The translations under genes and the position numbers were made by a program. The notes beneath the pieces were generated by a model that saw only the letters and a list, made by a program, of their open reading frames with translations, searched no databases and was not told where the DNA came from. This document shows positions 43,858 to 52,415 of a DNA stretch of 64,000 nucleotides, one piece after another (within the stretch, counting starts at the first letter, position 1; each line of letters starts with the position of its first letter). This stretch comes from Candidatus Poribacteria bacterium. GTDB taxonomy: Bacteria; Poribacteria; WGA-4E; PCPOR2b. The DNA lies in assembly GCA_022826645.1 (NCBI GenBank), contig JAJDUM010000118.1, positions 1 through 64,000 of the forward strand, in the 5' to 3' direction.

Positions 43858-44664
43858 TTACGAAATATCCTCTCTCACCCAATGCCGGAACAACGGTTTT
43901 ACATTGTTAGGGAAAGCGTCGTAAATAGCCAGCGGGACGGGTGGCACGTTGTTCTCCTTCCCACCGGTCTCGTCTACAATGCGGGTGCGCTCATCGGAAC
44001 CGTCCATCAGCACATCCAAGTTGAGCCACCACGGCGCGTAGCGCACTACAACGGAGGTTCGCGGCTGATCCGTGCGATTCGGGGCGGTGGCATGCCACAT
44101 GCGGCTATCCATCACAAGCACACTACCCGCGGGACCCGTCGCCTGCATTTCGGTCGGGTAGGGTGTATTTGGATCAACCCCGTTGTCTCCGGTCGGGTTA
44201 TTGTTCGACCGATGGCTGCCGGGGACGATGAGGGTGCCTCCGTTTTCGCAAGTAAACGGTGAGAGCATCCACAGCGTTGTGAGGTGCATCGTCGCGTCGG
44301 GATACGGGGCAGGGATGTGTCCCGCGTTGTTCTGATTAAAGGGCCAGTCCCCATGCCATCCGCCGCGCTGGTTTCCCGGATAGTTGATCGTGCCGGTCGT
44401 AAAGGATACCCGCATATGGGGTCCTAACAACGCTTCGACCAGAGCAAGCATACGCCGGTCAGCCAAGTACGGAGCAATCGATTGATCGTAGCGGATGAAA
44501 CCCGGCACATGTCCGATAGCGTCAGGGGCATTGGGATTGCCATGCACGACGGTTGTCCGCTCAACGCTCTCGCGAACGGCATCAACCTCGTTTTCTGGGA
44601 TGACCCCCTCCATGACATACCACCCATCCATTTTCAGATGTTGCAACGCTTGGTCCAAGCTCAT
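43858..44664 (-). CDS. Phytanoyl-CoA dioxygenase (PhyH) family protein
   Basis: The 268-residue Fe(II)/2-oxoglutarate oxygenase has its HxD pair in GGWHGDWPFN and its distal His in RMWHATAPNRTDQPRTSVVVRY, which also holds the 2-oxoglutarate Arg. The N-terminus KMDGWYVMEGVIPENEVDAVRE is typical. It starts 12 nt after the adjacent Gfo/Idh gene with an AGGAG ribosome site, so the two are surely co-transcribed. They may act on the same sugar-like or polyol substrate. Confidence 0.9.
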   Translation of the reverse strand: MSLDQALQHLKMDGWYVMEGVIPENEVDAVRESVERTTVVHGNPNAPDAIGHVPGFIRYDQSIAPYLADRRMLALVEALLGPHMRVSFTTGTINYPGNQRGGWHGDWPFNQNNAGHIPAPYPDATMHLTTLWMLSPFTCENGGTLIVPGSHRSNNNPTGDNGVDPNTPYPTEMQATGPAGSVLVMDSRMWHATAPNRTDQPRTSVVVRYAPWWLNLDVLMDGSDERTRIVDETGGKENNVPPVPLAIYDAFPNNVKPLFRHWVREDIS

Positions 44665-44676
44665 GGTGGCTATCTC

Positions 44677-45732
44677 CTACCAATCCGGGCGGCCCACATA
44701 GAGTCCGCGGTTGACCATCGGTAACGGCACGCGCATCCCGCCCAGACGGTCAGACTCAATCATCCCCATCAACATTTCTTGGCTGCGACGCGCGAGTTGG
44801 ATCGGTCCCTGCGTCTCCTCTCCGGTATCTAACGCTTCTGCGAGATTCTTAATGCCCATCTCTGTGCCGCTTTCGCGGGGTACTTCTGGAAAAGGCATCT
44901 CCTCTAAGAGGCGCGAGGTGTCCGACGCTTTACGGAATTGGCAAACCATGCCGTTATTAATGGTGCGCATCTTTCCCTTTGTGCCGCACACTTCAAACTC
45001 AGGACCGGTGCCCGCTGTGTTGTAACCGTGGACTCCGTTGGAGAAACGGACATACCCGCCCGCGATGGCTGGATCGGTATTGAGACGATTTCCGTCCCAA
45101 TCTTCGGGATCGCAGATAATCGAGCCTTGGACGAAATCAATCTCCACATCGCCTGCGAGATATAGCAGCATGTCAGCGGCATGGGTCAGCCCCCACAACG
45201 CAGAGGTGGCGCCATATTGAGCGATGACGCACTGCACATCGCCGATCTCGCCTGCGTCGATTAATTCACGCATCTTGCGATAAAACGGCATGAAGCGGCG
45301 CTGAGTCCCGTAATTGAACTTGGTGCCATTTCGCTCAACGGCGTCTACCATGGCATCGGCTTCCTCCATCGAGCAGCACAGCGGCTTTTCGGCGTAGATA
45401 CCTTTCACGCCATTTTCAGCAGCGAAGATCGCGACTTCGGCACGCTGCGGCGGACGGGTGGCCACACAGACGATGTCTGGCTGTTCCTTTTCAATCATTT
45501 CGCGGTAGTCGGTGTAGGCGTTTTGGGCGCCATACCGTTGGCGAGCGGTTTCCCCCTTCTCGGCGATTACGTCTGATACCGCCACCAGATCCGTGCGATC
45601 ACACGCCACAGCTGCAGCTGCGTGGGAGTAGGGGATCCAGAGAAAACTTTCCGGGCGCCCTTCCATTTCGTCGTCAATTGTGGCACCCATTCGGCCGCAT
45701 CCAACTAAACAGGCACGATATTGCTTTGCCAT
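44677..45732 (-). CDS. Gfo/Idh/MocA family oxidoreductase
   Basis: The 351-residue protein has a Rossmann start RACLVGCGRMGATID, VAVSDVIAEKGETARQRYG, then the EKP motif in GIYAEKPLCCSMEEAD. The C-terminal half has the family alpha/beta layout (FVQGSIICDPEDWDGNRLNTDP, GGYVRFSNGVHGYN). It is NAD(P)-dependent and acts on a sugar or inositol-like hydroxyl. An AAAGGAGT ribosome site supports ATG 45732. It is the upstream partner of a PhyH gene 12 nt away. Confidence 0.87.
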   Translation of the reverse strand: MAKQYRACLVGCGRMGATIDDEMEGRPESFLWIPYSHAAAAVACDRTDLVAVSDVIAEKGETARQRYGAQNAYTDYREMIEKEQPDIVCVATRPPQRAEVAIFAAENGVKGIYAEKPLCCSMEEADAMVDAVERNGTKFNYGTQRRFMPFYRKMRELIDAGEIGDVQCVIAQYGATSALWGLTHAADMLLYLAGDVEIDFVQGSIICDPEDWDGNRLNTDPAIAGGYVRFSNGVHGYNTAGTGPEFEVCGTKGKMRTINNGMVCQFRKASDTSRLLEEMPFPEVPRESGTEMGIKNLAEALDTGEETQGPIQLARRSQEMLMGMIESDRLGGMRVPLPMVNRGLYVGRPDW

Positions 45733-45771
45733 TACGGACTCCTTTCATAGAACAATCTTATGGTTGTATAA

Positions 45772-45933
45772 TTACTCCACTATTCGCAATTGCTGTGTAG
45801 CAGCTTCATCTATCTCCCACGTCTGCGGGTTGATGACCACACCGTAGGTATCGCGGGCGTGTGCGAGCGTAACTTTTTCTTCGAGAACATCTGCCAAAAC
45901 CGCTTGTGGATTCCGTGCAAAAGGATTTCCCTA
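45772..45933 (-). pseudogene. Detached C-terminal coding tail of hydantoinase B (after in-frame TAG)
   Basis: Directly after the TAG at 45931-45933 the hydantoinase frame continues for 52 codons (GNPFARNPQAVLADVLEEKV..., then DTYGVVINPQTWEIDE) to TAA at 45772-45774. This fits the family C-terminus, which usually reads GGGG[YW]G[DN]P followed by a V/L-rich helix and DYGVV. The TAG replaces the aromatic residue. The tail is thus a true piece of the gene, cut off by one substitution or joined by read-through. Confidence 0.75.
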
Positions 45934-47526
45934 GCCGCCTGCACCCGCGGCGATGTGACGGAAAACATCACCACGCTGGATAGTCAACGTAGGTTTGGGA
46001 GGCAGTTCGGAAGCCTCGCCTTCAGGGTTCAAGATATTTTGTGACGGAGCACCCGCGCCTCCTCCTTGCAGACCGTAGGGTTGATATTTTGTGCGGTCTG
46101 CGCGAATCTGTAGCGTCGCTTCTTGAGCCAGTAAACGAAAGTCGCGGACCAGGCTTAGCCCCCCACGATAGATCCCCGCACCACCTGTATCAGGAAGATA
46201 GCTGTAGCTCTCAATCCGAAGTGGCAGCTCGGCTTCTAACACCTCGGCGGGATTGTTGGAAAAGTTGACCACGCTGCTCGCTACACCGTCGATCCCATCT
46301 TGATTGAAACGTCCTCCCCATGAGCCGTAGAGAAACTCAAGAAACACAAACCCGTGCAGTTCCGTCTTTCCATCTTGTACGACGTGTTCGTAGCCGCCGA
46401 TGCTGACACCGGTATCGCCTCCGATTTCACAAGCGGGTACTCGGTCGGGTGCTGCTTGGGCGAGGGCACCGAAGACCACATTGGCGATGCGAAAACCGGT
46501 CAAACCGCGTGCAGCGACGGGACCCGGTGCTAACGGATTGACGATCGTGCCCTCTGGTGCTATGACAGTAATTGGACGGAAGTAGCCACCATTGTTCGGA
46601 ACATCTGCGCCCATCAGGCAGCGCACACAGGCATAGGCGGTCGATTGTGTAAATGAGAGGGGACAATTGATGCCGCCTCTGACCTGTGGCGATGAGCCTG
46701 TGAAGTCAACGGTCATGTGGTCGCCGTTAATAGTAATGGTAACCGCAATCGGGATTGGATCAGGATCAATACCGTCGTCGTCCAGGTAGTCCGTAAACGA
46801 ATAAGTGCCATCAGGTAGCGCAGCAATCTCCGCCTTTGCGGTTCGCTCTGCATAGTTGAGCAACTCTGCGAAATAGGCTGAGAGTTGCGCTACGCCATAT
46901 TTCTCAAATAGCCCCCGTACACCCTCTTGACCGACATGCAAACACGCCAATTCTGCGCGTAAATCGCCGAGAACCTGACGTGGAATGCGTACGTTACGAG
47001 CGATAAAGTCAAAGACCGTCTGATTCGCTTCTCCCTCGTCATAAAGCCTAAGCAGCGGGATACACAAACCTTCCTGATAAAGTTCTGTTGCATCACAGCC
47101 GTTGCCGCCCGGCGTTTTGCCTCCGATGTCGGTGTGATGCGCAATACAAACAACGAAGGCGATAGGAGACGGATCGTCGAGAAAGGTGGGTTTGCACAGA
47201 TACATATCAGGCAGATGTGAGCCGCCTTCGTATGGGTCGTTGGTGATGTATATGTCGCCGTCACGCATTTGCCCACCAAACTTAGCGATGACCGCCCGCA
47301 TAAATTCCGGCACAGAACCGAGGTGCAGCGGCAATGTCAATCCTTGTGCGATCAGTTGCCCTTCTGCGTCACACACAGCTGCAGACAGATCCATCGCGTT
47401 CTTCAGATTGGATGAATATGCCGTGCGTACCAACGTCAGCGCCATCTCATCTACCAGCGCGTCCAGTGCATTTTTAATCAGTTCCGATGTAATGGGATCA
47501 AGGGAGTTTGTGGTGTCGTTCATCAT
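45931..47526 (-). CDS. Hydantoinase B / 5-oxoprolinase family protein (HyuB), C-terminally interrupted
   Basis: The 531-residue open frame shows the family throughout: DPITSELIKNALDALVDEMALTLVRTAYS, GDIYITNDPYEGGSHLPDMYL, CIAHHTDIGGKTPGG, TVDFTGSSPQVRGGINCP and GLTGFRIANVVFGALAQ. HyuB forms a complex with HyuA to cleave hydantoins, oxoproline or N-methylhydantoin with ATP. No hyuA is adjacent. An in-frame TAG cuts it at codon 532, where an aromatic residue is expected, leaving 52 homologous codons beyond. It may still fold, but the family C-terminus is lost unless UAG is read through. Confidence 0.85.
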   Translation of the reverse strand: MMNDTTNSLDPITSELIKNALDALVDEMALTLVRTAYSSNLKNAMDLSAAVCDAEGQLIAQGLTLPLHLGSVPEFMRAVIAKFGGQMRDGDIYITNDPYEGGSHLPDMYLCKPTFLDDPSPIAFVVCIAHHTDIGGKTPGGNGCDATELYQEGLCIPLLRLYDEGEANQTVFDFIARNVRIPRQVLGDLRAELACLHVGQEGVRGLFEKYGVAQLSAYFAELLNYAERTAKAEIAALPDGTYSFTDYLDDDGIDPDPIPIAVTITINGDHMTVDFTGSSPQVRGGINCPLSFTQSTAYACVRCLMGADVPNNGGYFRPITVIAPEGTIVNPLAPGPVAARGLTGFRIANVVFGALAQAAPDRVPACEIGGDTGVSIGGYEHVVQDGKTELHGFVFLEFLYGSWGGRFNQDGIDGVASSVVNFSNNPAEVLEAELPLRIESYSYLPDTGGAGIYRGGLSLVRDFRLLAQEATLQIRADRTKYQPYGLQGGGAGAPSQNILNPEGEASELPPKPTLTIQRGDVFRHIAAGAGG

Positions 47527-47798
47527 CTGTTCTTTCGACTGTGGATTCGGGATAAGTCTGAGACTTGATGCGGGTTACCTACTCCGTTGGGATCGGCAAT
47601 CCAACAGAAACGGGGAATCTTTCTCTATTGACATGCCACCCTGATGGTGCTACACTTTACCGCAAAACCGGAGAAAAATCAAGACGAAAATCGGATTGAC
47701 CGGAGGGAAGTTTCAGTTAGGGCATTATGGAGTTAGTTTTACGATTCGTTGACGGGTATCAACCCGTTCAGAATTTTGGGATATGAGGAGAATTGAGA

Positions 47799-48740
47799 AT
47801 GAAATACATCCTTGCAATTTGCCTGATTGGGGCAACTGTTTTTCTCATTTCCTGTCATGATGAGGAAGTGGCAGCACATTATAATCGGGGAAATGCATAT
47901 CAAGAAGAAGGTAAATTTAATGAAGCGATATTGGCATACAAAAAGGCGATTGAGATTGATTCCGATTTTGCAGAAGCGCATTATAACTTGGGAAATGCCT
48001 ATTATCGCCAAGGGCAGATTGATGAAGCGGAAATGGCGTACAAGAACGCAATCGGTATCCAACCCGATTTTGTGGAGGCGCGTAACAGTTTAGGACTCGT
48101 TTATCGTATAAAGGACAACAATGCGGCTGCGATAGAAGAACTTAAAGCGGTGATCAGCATTTCTCCAGACAATGTGCAAGCGCATCACAATCTGGGGCGC
48201 TCCTACATGGAACAGGGCAAATTTGAGGACGCTATTGTCGCCTTTGAGGAGGCGATTCATCTCAATCCGGACAGTGCATACGCTTACTACTATCTCGGAA
48301 ACTGCTACAAAGAACAGGGCAGGTTCGACCAAGCGGTGGAGACTTTCAAAAAAGCTGTCGCGATAAGCCCTCACGACGCTCTATCGCATCATAACATGGG
48401 AATCTCACTTTATAATCTGAACCGGTTCGACGAAGCTGTAACCCACTTTGAAGCAGCTACCCGCATCAGTCCCACCTTGGCAAATCTACACAACAATCTG
48501 GGAAATGCCTACAAGGCGCAAGGCAGGTTCAACGAAGCCGTTGATGCATTTGAGAGGGCGGTGCGCGTCAATCCGAGCGATGCAATGGCGTACTACAATT
48601 TGGCAATCATCTATGCCGAACGAGGGGATAATGGAGATGCCGTGACTCAGTACAGGCAGGCGCTCCATCTCGCCCGTACCAATCCCGACCTGCAGGAACT
48701 TATACCTGAGATAGAAGCTCGTATTAAAGCGTTAAAATGA
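47799..48740 (+). CDS. TPR-repeat lipoprotein
   Basis: The 313-residue protein starts with a lipoprotein signal (KYILAICLIGATVFLISC; lipobox LISC with the lipid-carrying Cys at about 20). About eight tetratricopeptide repeats of 34 residues follow (for example AHYNRGNAYQEEGKFNEAILAYKKAIEI, then AHYNLGNAYYRQGQIDEAEMAYKNAI). TPR solenoids bind partner proteins, so a scaffold role in the envelope is likely. ATG 47799 is preferred over TTG 47793 because GAGGAG lies 8 nt upstream. Confidence 0.88.
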   Translation: MKYILAICLIGATVFLISCHDEEVAAHYNRGNAYQEEGKFNEAILAYKKAIEIDSDFAEAHYNLGNAYYRQGQIDEAEMAYKNAIGIQPDFVEARNSLGLVYRIKDNNAAAIEELKAVISISPDNVQAHHNLGRSYMEQGKFEDAIVAFEEAIHLNPDSAYAYYYLGNCYKEQGRFDQAVETFKKAVAISPHDALSHHNMGISLYNLNRFDEAVTHFEAATRISPTLANLHNNLGNAYKAQGRFNEAVDAFERAVRVNPSDAMAYYNLAIIYAERGDNGDAVTQYRQALHLARTNPDLQELIPEIEARIKALK

Positions 48741-48773
48741 AGCTAAACCCTTTCAGTCGTATCGGAGGAAAGT

Positions 48774-49361
48774 ATGCGTGTTATCGTAGTTGGCTGTGAG
48801 TACACCGGCGTTACAACCTTAATTGAAGGCATTCTGGACTGGGGACATGAGCGGGATATCAACCATCACCTTGATGACCACTTTACCATTCCAGACCGGC
48901 AACATCTCGCCCCCGAAGATATGGAGACAATGGTTAATCTCTCTCCCGCCCTCAAAGAGCGGTTCCAGCGGATGCAACTCGTTTATCATATCCGCCTGTT
49001 GCACCACTTTGATCACATCTTGTTGGGTGGTTTCCATATTGAGGAAGCGATTTATGGTCCCCTCTACTACTATCCCGGTGGCGTAGCGAGTGAGATACGC
49101 GAGTACGAGGAAGAGATGCCGAAAAACGCAATCCTGGTGCATTTGACAGCTAGGCCCGAAGTGATTGAAAAACGTATGGAGACAGATCCTCACGAGTATT
49201 CCCTCATCAAGAAAGAGGATATTCCGACGCTTCTGGATGGTTTCCAAGAAGAATTCGATGCGTCTCTGATTCCAAACAAGATCCAGATTGACACCTCTGA
49301 CTTGGCACCGAAAGGGCTGCTTCAGACTTTTCTAAGCCAATCCGCTCAATTTACAGAATGA
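48774..49361 (+). CDS. P-loop kinase-like protein with a degenerate Walker A
   Basis: The 195-residue protein starts RVIVVGCEYTGVTTLIEGIL, which has the position and shape of a Walker A loop (GxxxxGKT). The conserved Lys is replaced by Val (GCEYTGVTT). Later HLTARPEVIEKRMETDPHEY resembles the LID/Arg region of nucleoside or thymidylate kinases. It could be a divergent kinase-like or nucleotide-binding protein without normal catalysis. A strong GGAGGAAAG ribosome site precedes the ATG, 33 nt after the TPR gene. Confidence 0.5.
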   Translation: MRVIVVGCEYTGVTTLIEGILDWGHERDINHHLDDHFTIPDRQHLAPEDMETMVNLSPALKERFQRMQLVYHIRLLHHFDHILLGGFHIEEAIYGPLYYYPGGVASEIREYEEEMPKNAILVHLTARPEVIEKRMETDPHEYSLIKKEDIPTLLDGFQEEFDASLIPNKIQIDTSDLAPKGLLQTFLSQSAQFTE

Positions 49362-49593
49362 AACCGTAGCAAGACAGCGCGAGCAGGACTACGCTCGATT
49401 CTGTGTGCGTGTGAGCATCTTCTCTTTTTGCCCAAGTCAGTTTTCATCCAGTGCTCCTTTTTGACGCTACACCGCTGCCGCTTTTACGATGCACTTCCTC
49501 TCCACCGTCCCGATAAATTGATGAGAAGAATTTCGAAGAAACACCCGACATCTGGATTTAACGCATTATATTTGATCGCGGAAAGGAAACGAT

Positions 49594-50919
49594 ATGCACG
49601 AAACACAAGACACCATGGCAACTGTCCCAACGCGAGCGTTCCTGGTTGGGGTAAAGTTGAAAGATGAATTGCAGAGTGACGCGGAAAGTTCGCTGGAAGA
49701 ACTGAGACGGCTCGCAGAGACGGCGGGGATGGAGGTGCTTGCTGAGATCATACAGCCAAAAGAAACACCCGATCCCGCCTATTTCATCGGACGTGGAAAG
49801 CTGGAAGAGTTAGAGGCGCTGGTTGGTGAACTCAGGGTGGAAGCAGTAATTTTTGATAACGACCTTACACCGGCACAAACTCGTAATTTAGAAAAGGTTC
49901 TTGATAGCGTCGTTGTCGATCGAACAAGCCTGATTCTGCAGATCTTCGCACAACGTGCACAGACCAACGCCGCCAAGTTACAGGTTGACCTTGCCCAGCT
50001 ACAATATGCGTTGCCGCGTTTGACACGAATGTGGACGCACCTCTCTCGACTCGGTACGGGTGCGGGCGGCACAGCAGGAGTGGCTGCCGGACGGGCTGGT
50101 GGTGCGGTACGGGGACCCGGTGAAACCCAGCTTCAGATAGACCGCCGGTTGGTTCGCACCCAAATTTCGCGTGTCAAGAAAGCACTCCAAAAAGTTGAGA
50201 AGCATCGGCGGGTGCAGCGCAAGCAACGTCAGGAGATGATTAATGTATCACTTGTCGGCTACACCAATGCGGGGAAATCAACGCTCTTTAACGCTTTGAC
50301 GAGTGAAGATCGGTTGGCTGAAGATAAGCTGTTTGCGACGTTGGATCCAACAACCCGCTTACTCGATTTGCCGGATAATAAACACGTTCTACTGAGCGAT
50401 ACGGTCGGTTTTCTGAAAAAACTGCCACACCACTTGGTCGCTTCATTTAAAGCAACGCTGGAGGAAGTTGTGGAGGCGGACTTGCTGCTCCATGTCGTTG
50501 ATGCGTCCCATCCCGAGGCGGAAAGCCAGATCAATGCTGTCGATGAGGTGCTTAAGGAGTTGGGTGCCTTTGAAAGACCAACGCTCATGCTGTTCAACAA
50601 GATTGATCTGCTGGAGGAGGAAGGGTATGCCCAGCTATTCCGGAGCAAATATCCCGATAGCCTCTCAATATCGGCGCAGAACGGTACGGGATTGGAAGCC
50701 CTAAAAGACCTGCTCGCTGAACGCTTCTCAACGCACGATGTGGATATGTCACTTGCGCTCTCTTATCAGGATGGAAAGGCGTTGGACTATCTGTATAAGC
50801 ACGGCGAAGTATTCGATACGGACTATCAGGGTGAATCAATCCGGGTCAAAGCGAAACTCCCACAACGTCACTTGAAGGCTTTAGAACGCCTCACAACGAA
50901 TTCGACGCTATCATATTAA
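49594..50919 (+). CDS. hflX: Ribosome-splitting GTPase HflX
   Basis: The 441-residue HflX has the N-terminal domain (AETAGMEVLAEIIQPKETPDPAYFIGRGKLEEL, VIFDNDLTPAQTRNLE, VVDRTSLILQIFAQRAQTNAAKLQVDLAQLQY). A Gly-rich linker with RGPGETQLQIDRR follows, then the G domain: GYTNAGKSTLFNAL (G1), DTVGFLKKLPHHLV (G3), NKIDLL (G4) and SAQNGTGLEAL (G5). It rescues stalled ribosomes by splitting 70S particles and binds both ATP and GTP. The ATG has an AAAGGAAA ribosome site. Confidence 0.96.
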   Translation: MHETQDTMATVPTRAFLVGVKLKDELQSDAESSLEELRRLAETAGMEVLAEIIQPKETPDPAYFIGRGKLEELEALVGELRVEAVIFDNDLTPAQTRNLEKVLDSVVVDRTSLILQIFAQRAQTNAAKLQVDLAQLQYALPRLTRMWTHLSRLGTGAGGTAGVAAGRAGGAVRGPGETQLQIDRRLVRTQISRVKKALQKVEKHRRVQRKQRQEMINVSLVGYTNAGKSTLFNALTSEDRLAEDKLFATLDPTTRLLDLPDNKHVLLSDTVGFLKKLPHHLVASFKATLEEVVEADLLLHVVDASHPEAESQINAVDEVLKELGAFERPTLMLFNKIDLLEEEGYAQLFRSKYPDSLSISAQNGTGLEALKDLLAERFSTHDVDMSLALSYQDGKALDYLYKHGEVFDTDYQGESIRVKAKLPQRHLKALERLTTNSTLSY

Positions 50920-50953
50920 ATCCCCAAGTTCAGTTCATAGGGTAGTATAAGAG

Positions 50954-51595
50954 ATGCTCCGACACCTATATGGTAATGTCTACTGTTGGAAAGAGCGTCA
51001 CGGTAAGCCTGAGACGCCTTACGATTGGAACAGCTACGCAATTCGTATAGATCGGGCAAATGTCTTGGCATTGGTGGATCCACTCTCTTTGACCGATGCA
51101 GAGATCCGACAGATTGAGGCGATCGGTACGCCAACCCATATCCTCTTGACCTGCAATTGGCATCTCAGAGAAGGGGAGATTTTCCGAGAACGATGGGGCT
51201 GTAAGATCTACCTCAACGCATTTGGATTGTCAGAAGCCGAGACGACGATAGACGGCACTTTTGAGGACGGTGATCGGTTGTGGGACACTATCGAAGTGAT
51301 TCATATTCCGCATGCCGGTTGGACAGAAGAGACCGCATTTTTAGTGGAACAAGAGAAGGGGCTTCTCATCGTCGGAGATGCGGTATGTGGCGGACGGGCA
51401 GATATTGGTATTCCCAAAGGTGAAGTTGGCATCTTTACCAATCAACTCGAAGCTATCTCGGATCGTGGGAAAGCGCGAAAATCGTTGATGGGTCTGATGG
51501 AATATCCTTTTGATGCCATCTGTTTTGCACACGGCACTCCGATTCGGCATCAAGCGAAAGCGGCGTTGCAGCGATTTCTCGACACGAACTTGTAA
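50954..51595 (+). CDS. Metallo-beta-lactamase-fold protein (divergent metal site)
   Basis: The 213-residue MBL-fold protein reads like a hydrolase whose first metal motif is altered. The usual THxHxDH is replaced by LLTCNWHLREGEIFRERWGCKIYL. Later motifs fit the fold: EVIHIPHAGWTEETAFLVEQEKGLLIVGDAV (metal His and Asp) and DAICFAHGTPI (last His). It may bind one metal or a different one. It sits 34 nt after hflX and just before the creatininase gene. Confidence 0.68.
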   Translation: MLRHLYGNVYCWKERHGKPETPYDWNSYAIRIDRANVLALVDPLSLTDAEIRQIEAIGTPTHILLTCNWHLREGEIFRERWGCKIYLNAFGLSEAETTIDGTFEDGDRLWDTIEVIHIPHAGWTEETAFLVEQEKGLLIVGDAVCGGRADIGIPKGEVGIFTNQLEAISDRGKARKSLMGLMEYPFDAICFAHGTPIRHQAKAALQRFLDTNL

Positions 51596-51642
51596 AACCA
51601 CCATCAATTTCCATGAAGCGAGTGAAGACAAAAGGATTAACG

Positions 51643-52392
51643 ATGCAGCCAACATGGAGACGCTATCAAGAACTTCGTCCTGACGAACTGGCGGACTGTA
51701 TCGAAGCAACGCCAATCGCCTTCTGGCCCCTGGGTCTTATCGAACATCACGGGTGGCATCTGCCTGTCGGATATGATGGAATTAAAGCGGAACGCATCTG
51801 CATTCGGATTGCCGAAAACACGGGCGGAATCATCCTACCGACGATGTGGTGGGGCGCAAATGGCGGTCACGGGGATTTTCTCTGGACGCACTATCAGCCG
51901 GAGGAAGCAACGGCTTCTATTCTGGTCAAGACTACCGAACAATTAATCAAATTTGGGTTTCGGATTATCGTGCTGCTCGCAGGGCACTATCCTTGGCAAG
52001 GGATACTGGAGAAACATATCCCGCCGATTCAACAGGCGCATCCCAACACCTCTATTTTCTGGGGCACGGAGATGTCGATCTGCGGGGAAGCGGTGAAACT
52101 GCCCGGTGATCACGCCGCGCGGGAGGAGACCTCCTACGGGCTCTGTTTATTCCCGGAGCTCATCGATATAAATGCTCTGCATTCGGGGCGGGATACATCA
52201 GTTTGGCCCAGGGGCGAAGTTCCTCCGGGCGAGAATCGCCATCCCGGCGTGTGCTTTGACCCAAATGACCCGTCGTTTGGGCAGATGGGTGAGGATGCAC
52301 GGACCGCCTCTGCAGAGAGAGGAGAGGAAGGTATTTCGCGTCTGGTCGCTCATCTGTTGGAGATCATAGGCTCCTTAGATAAACGGGGGTAG
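51643..52392 (+). CDS. Creatininase family protein
   Basis: The 249-residue amidohydrolase-like protein has the family metal and substrate motifs IEHHGWHLPVGYDG (E and H ligands), WWGANGGHGDFLW, LLAGHYPW and HAAREETSYGL (final Glu). Creatininases open cyclic amides such as creatinine, or deformylate mycofactocin- or riboflavin-like intermediates in other lineages. ATG 51643 is preferred over an upstream ATG at 51613 because of the AAAAGGA site. It ends 23 nt before the convergent LLM gene. Confidence 0.85.
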   Translation: MQPTWRRYQELRPDELADCIEATPIAFWPLGLIEHHGWHLPVGYDGIKAERICIRIAENTGGIILPTMWWGANGGHGDFLWTHYQPEEATASILVKTTEQLIKFGFRIIVLLAGHYPWQGILEKHIPPIQQAHPNTSIFWGTEMSICGEAVKLPGDHAAREETSYGLCLFPELIDINALHSGRDTSVWPRGEVPPGENRHPGVCFDPNDPSFGQMGEDARTASAERGEEGISRLVAHLLEIIGSLDKRG

Positions 52393-52415
52393 GAGTGCAG
52401 TTGTAAATGCTTCCC

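Noticed and set aside
43198..47526. Genome-wide recoding of UAG as a sense codon, suggested by two in-frame ambers
   Set aside because: Several intact genes end in TAG with normal family lengths (fdhD at 11205-11207, PhyH at 13564-13566, the PLP enzyme at 5764-5766). UAG therefore functions as a stop; point mutation or rare suppression is simpler.
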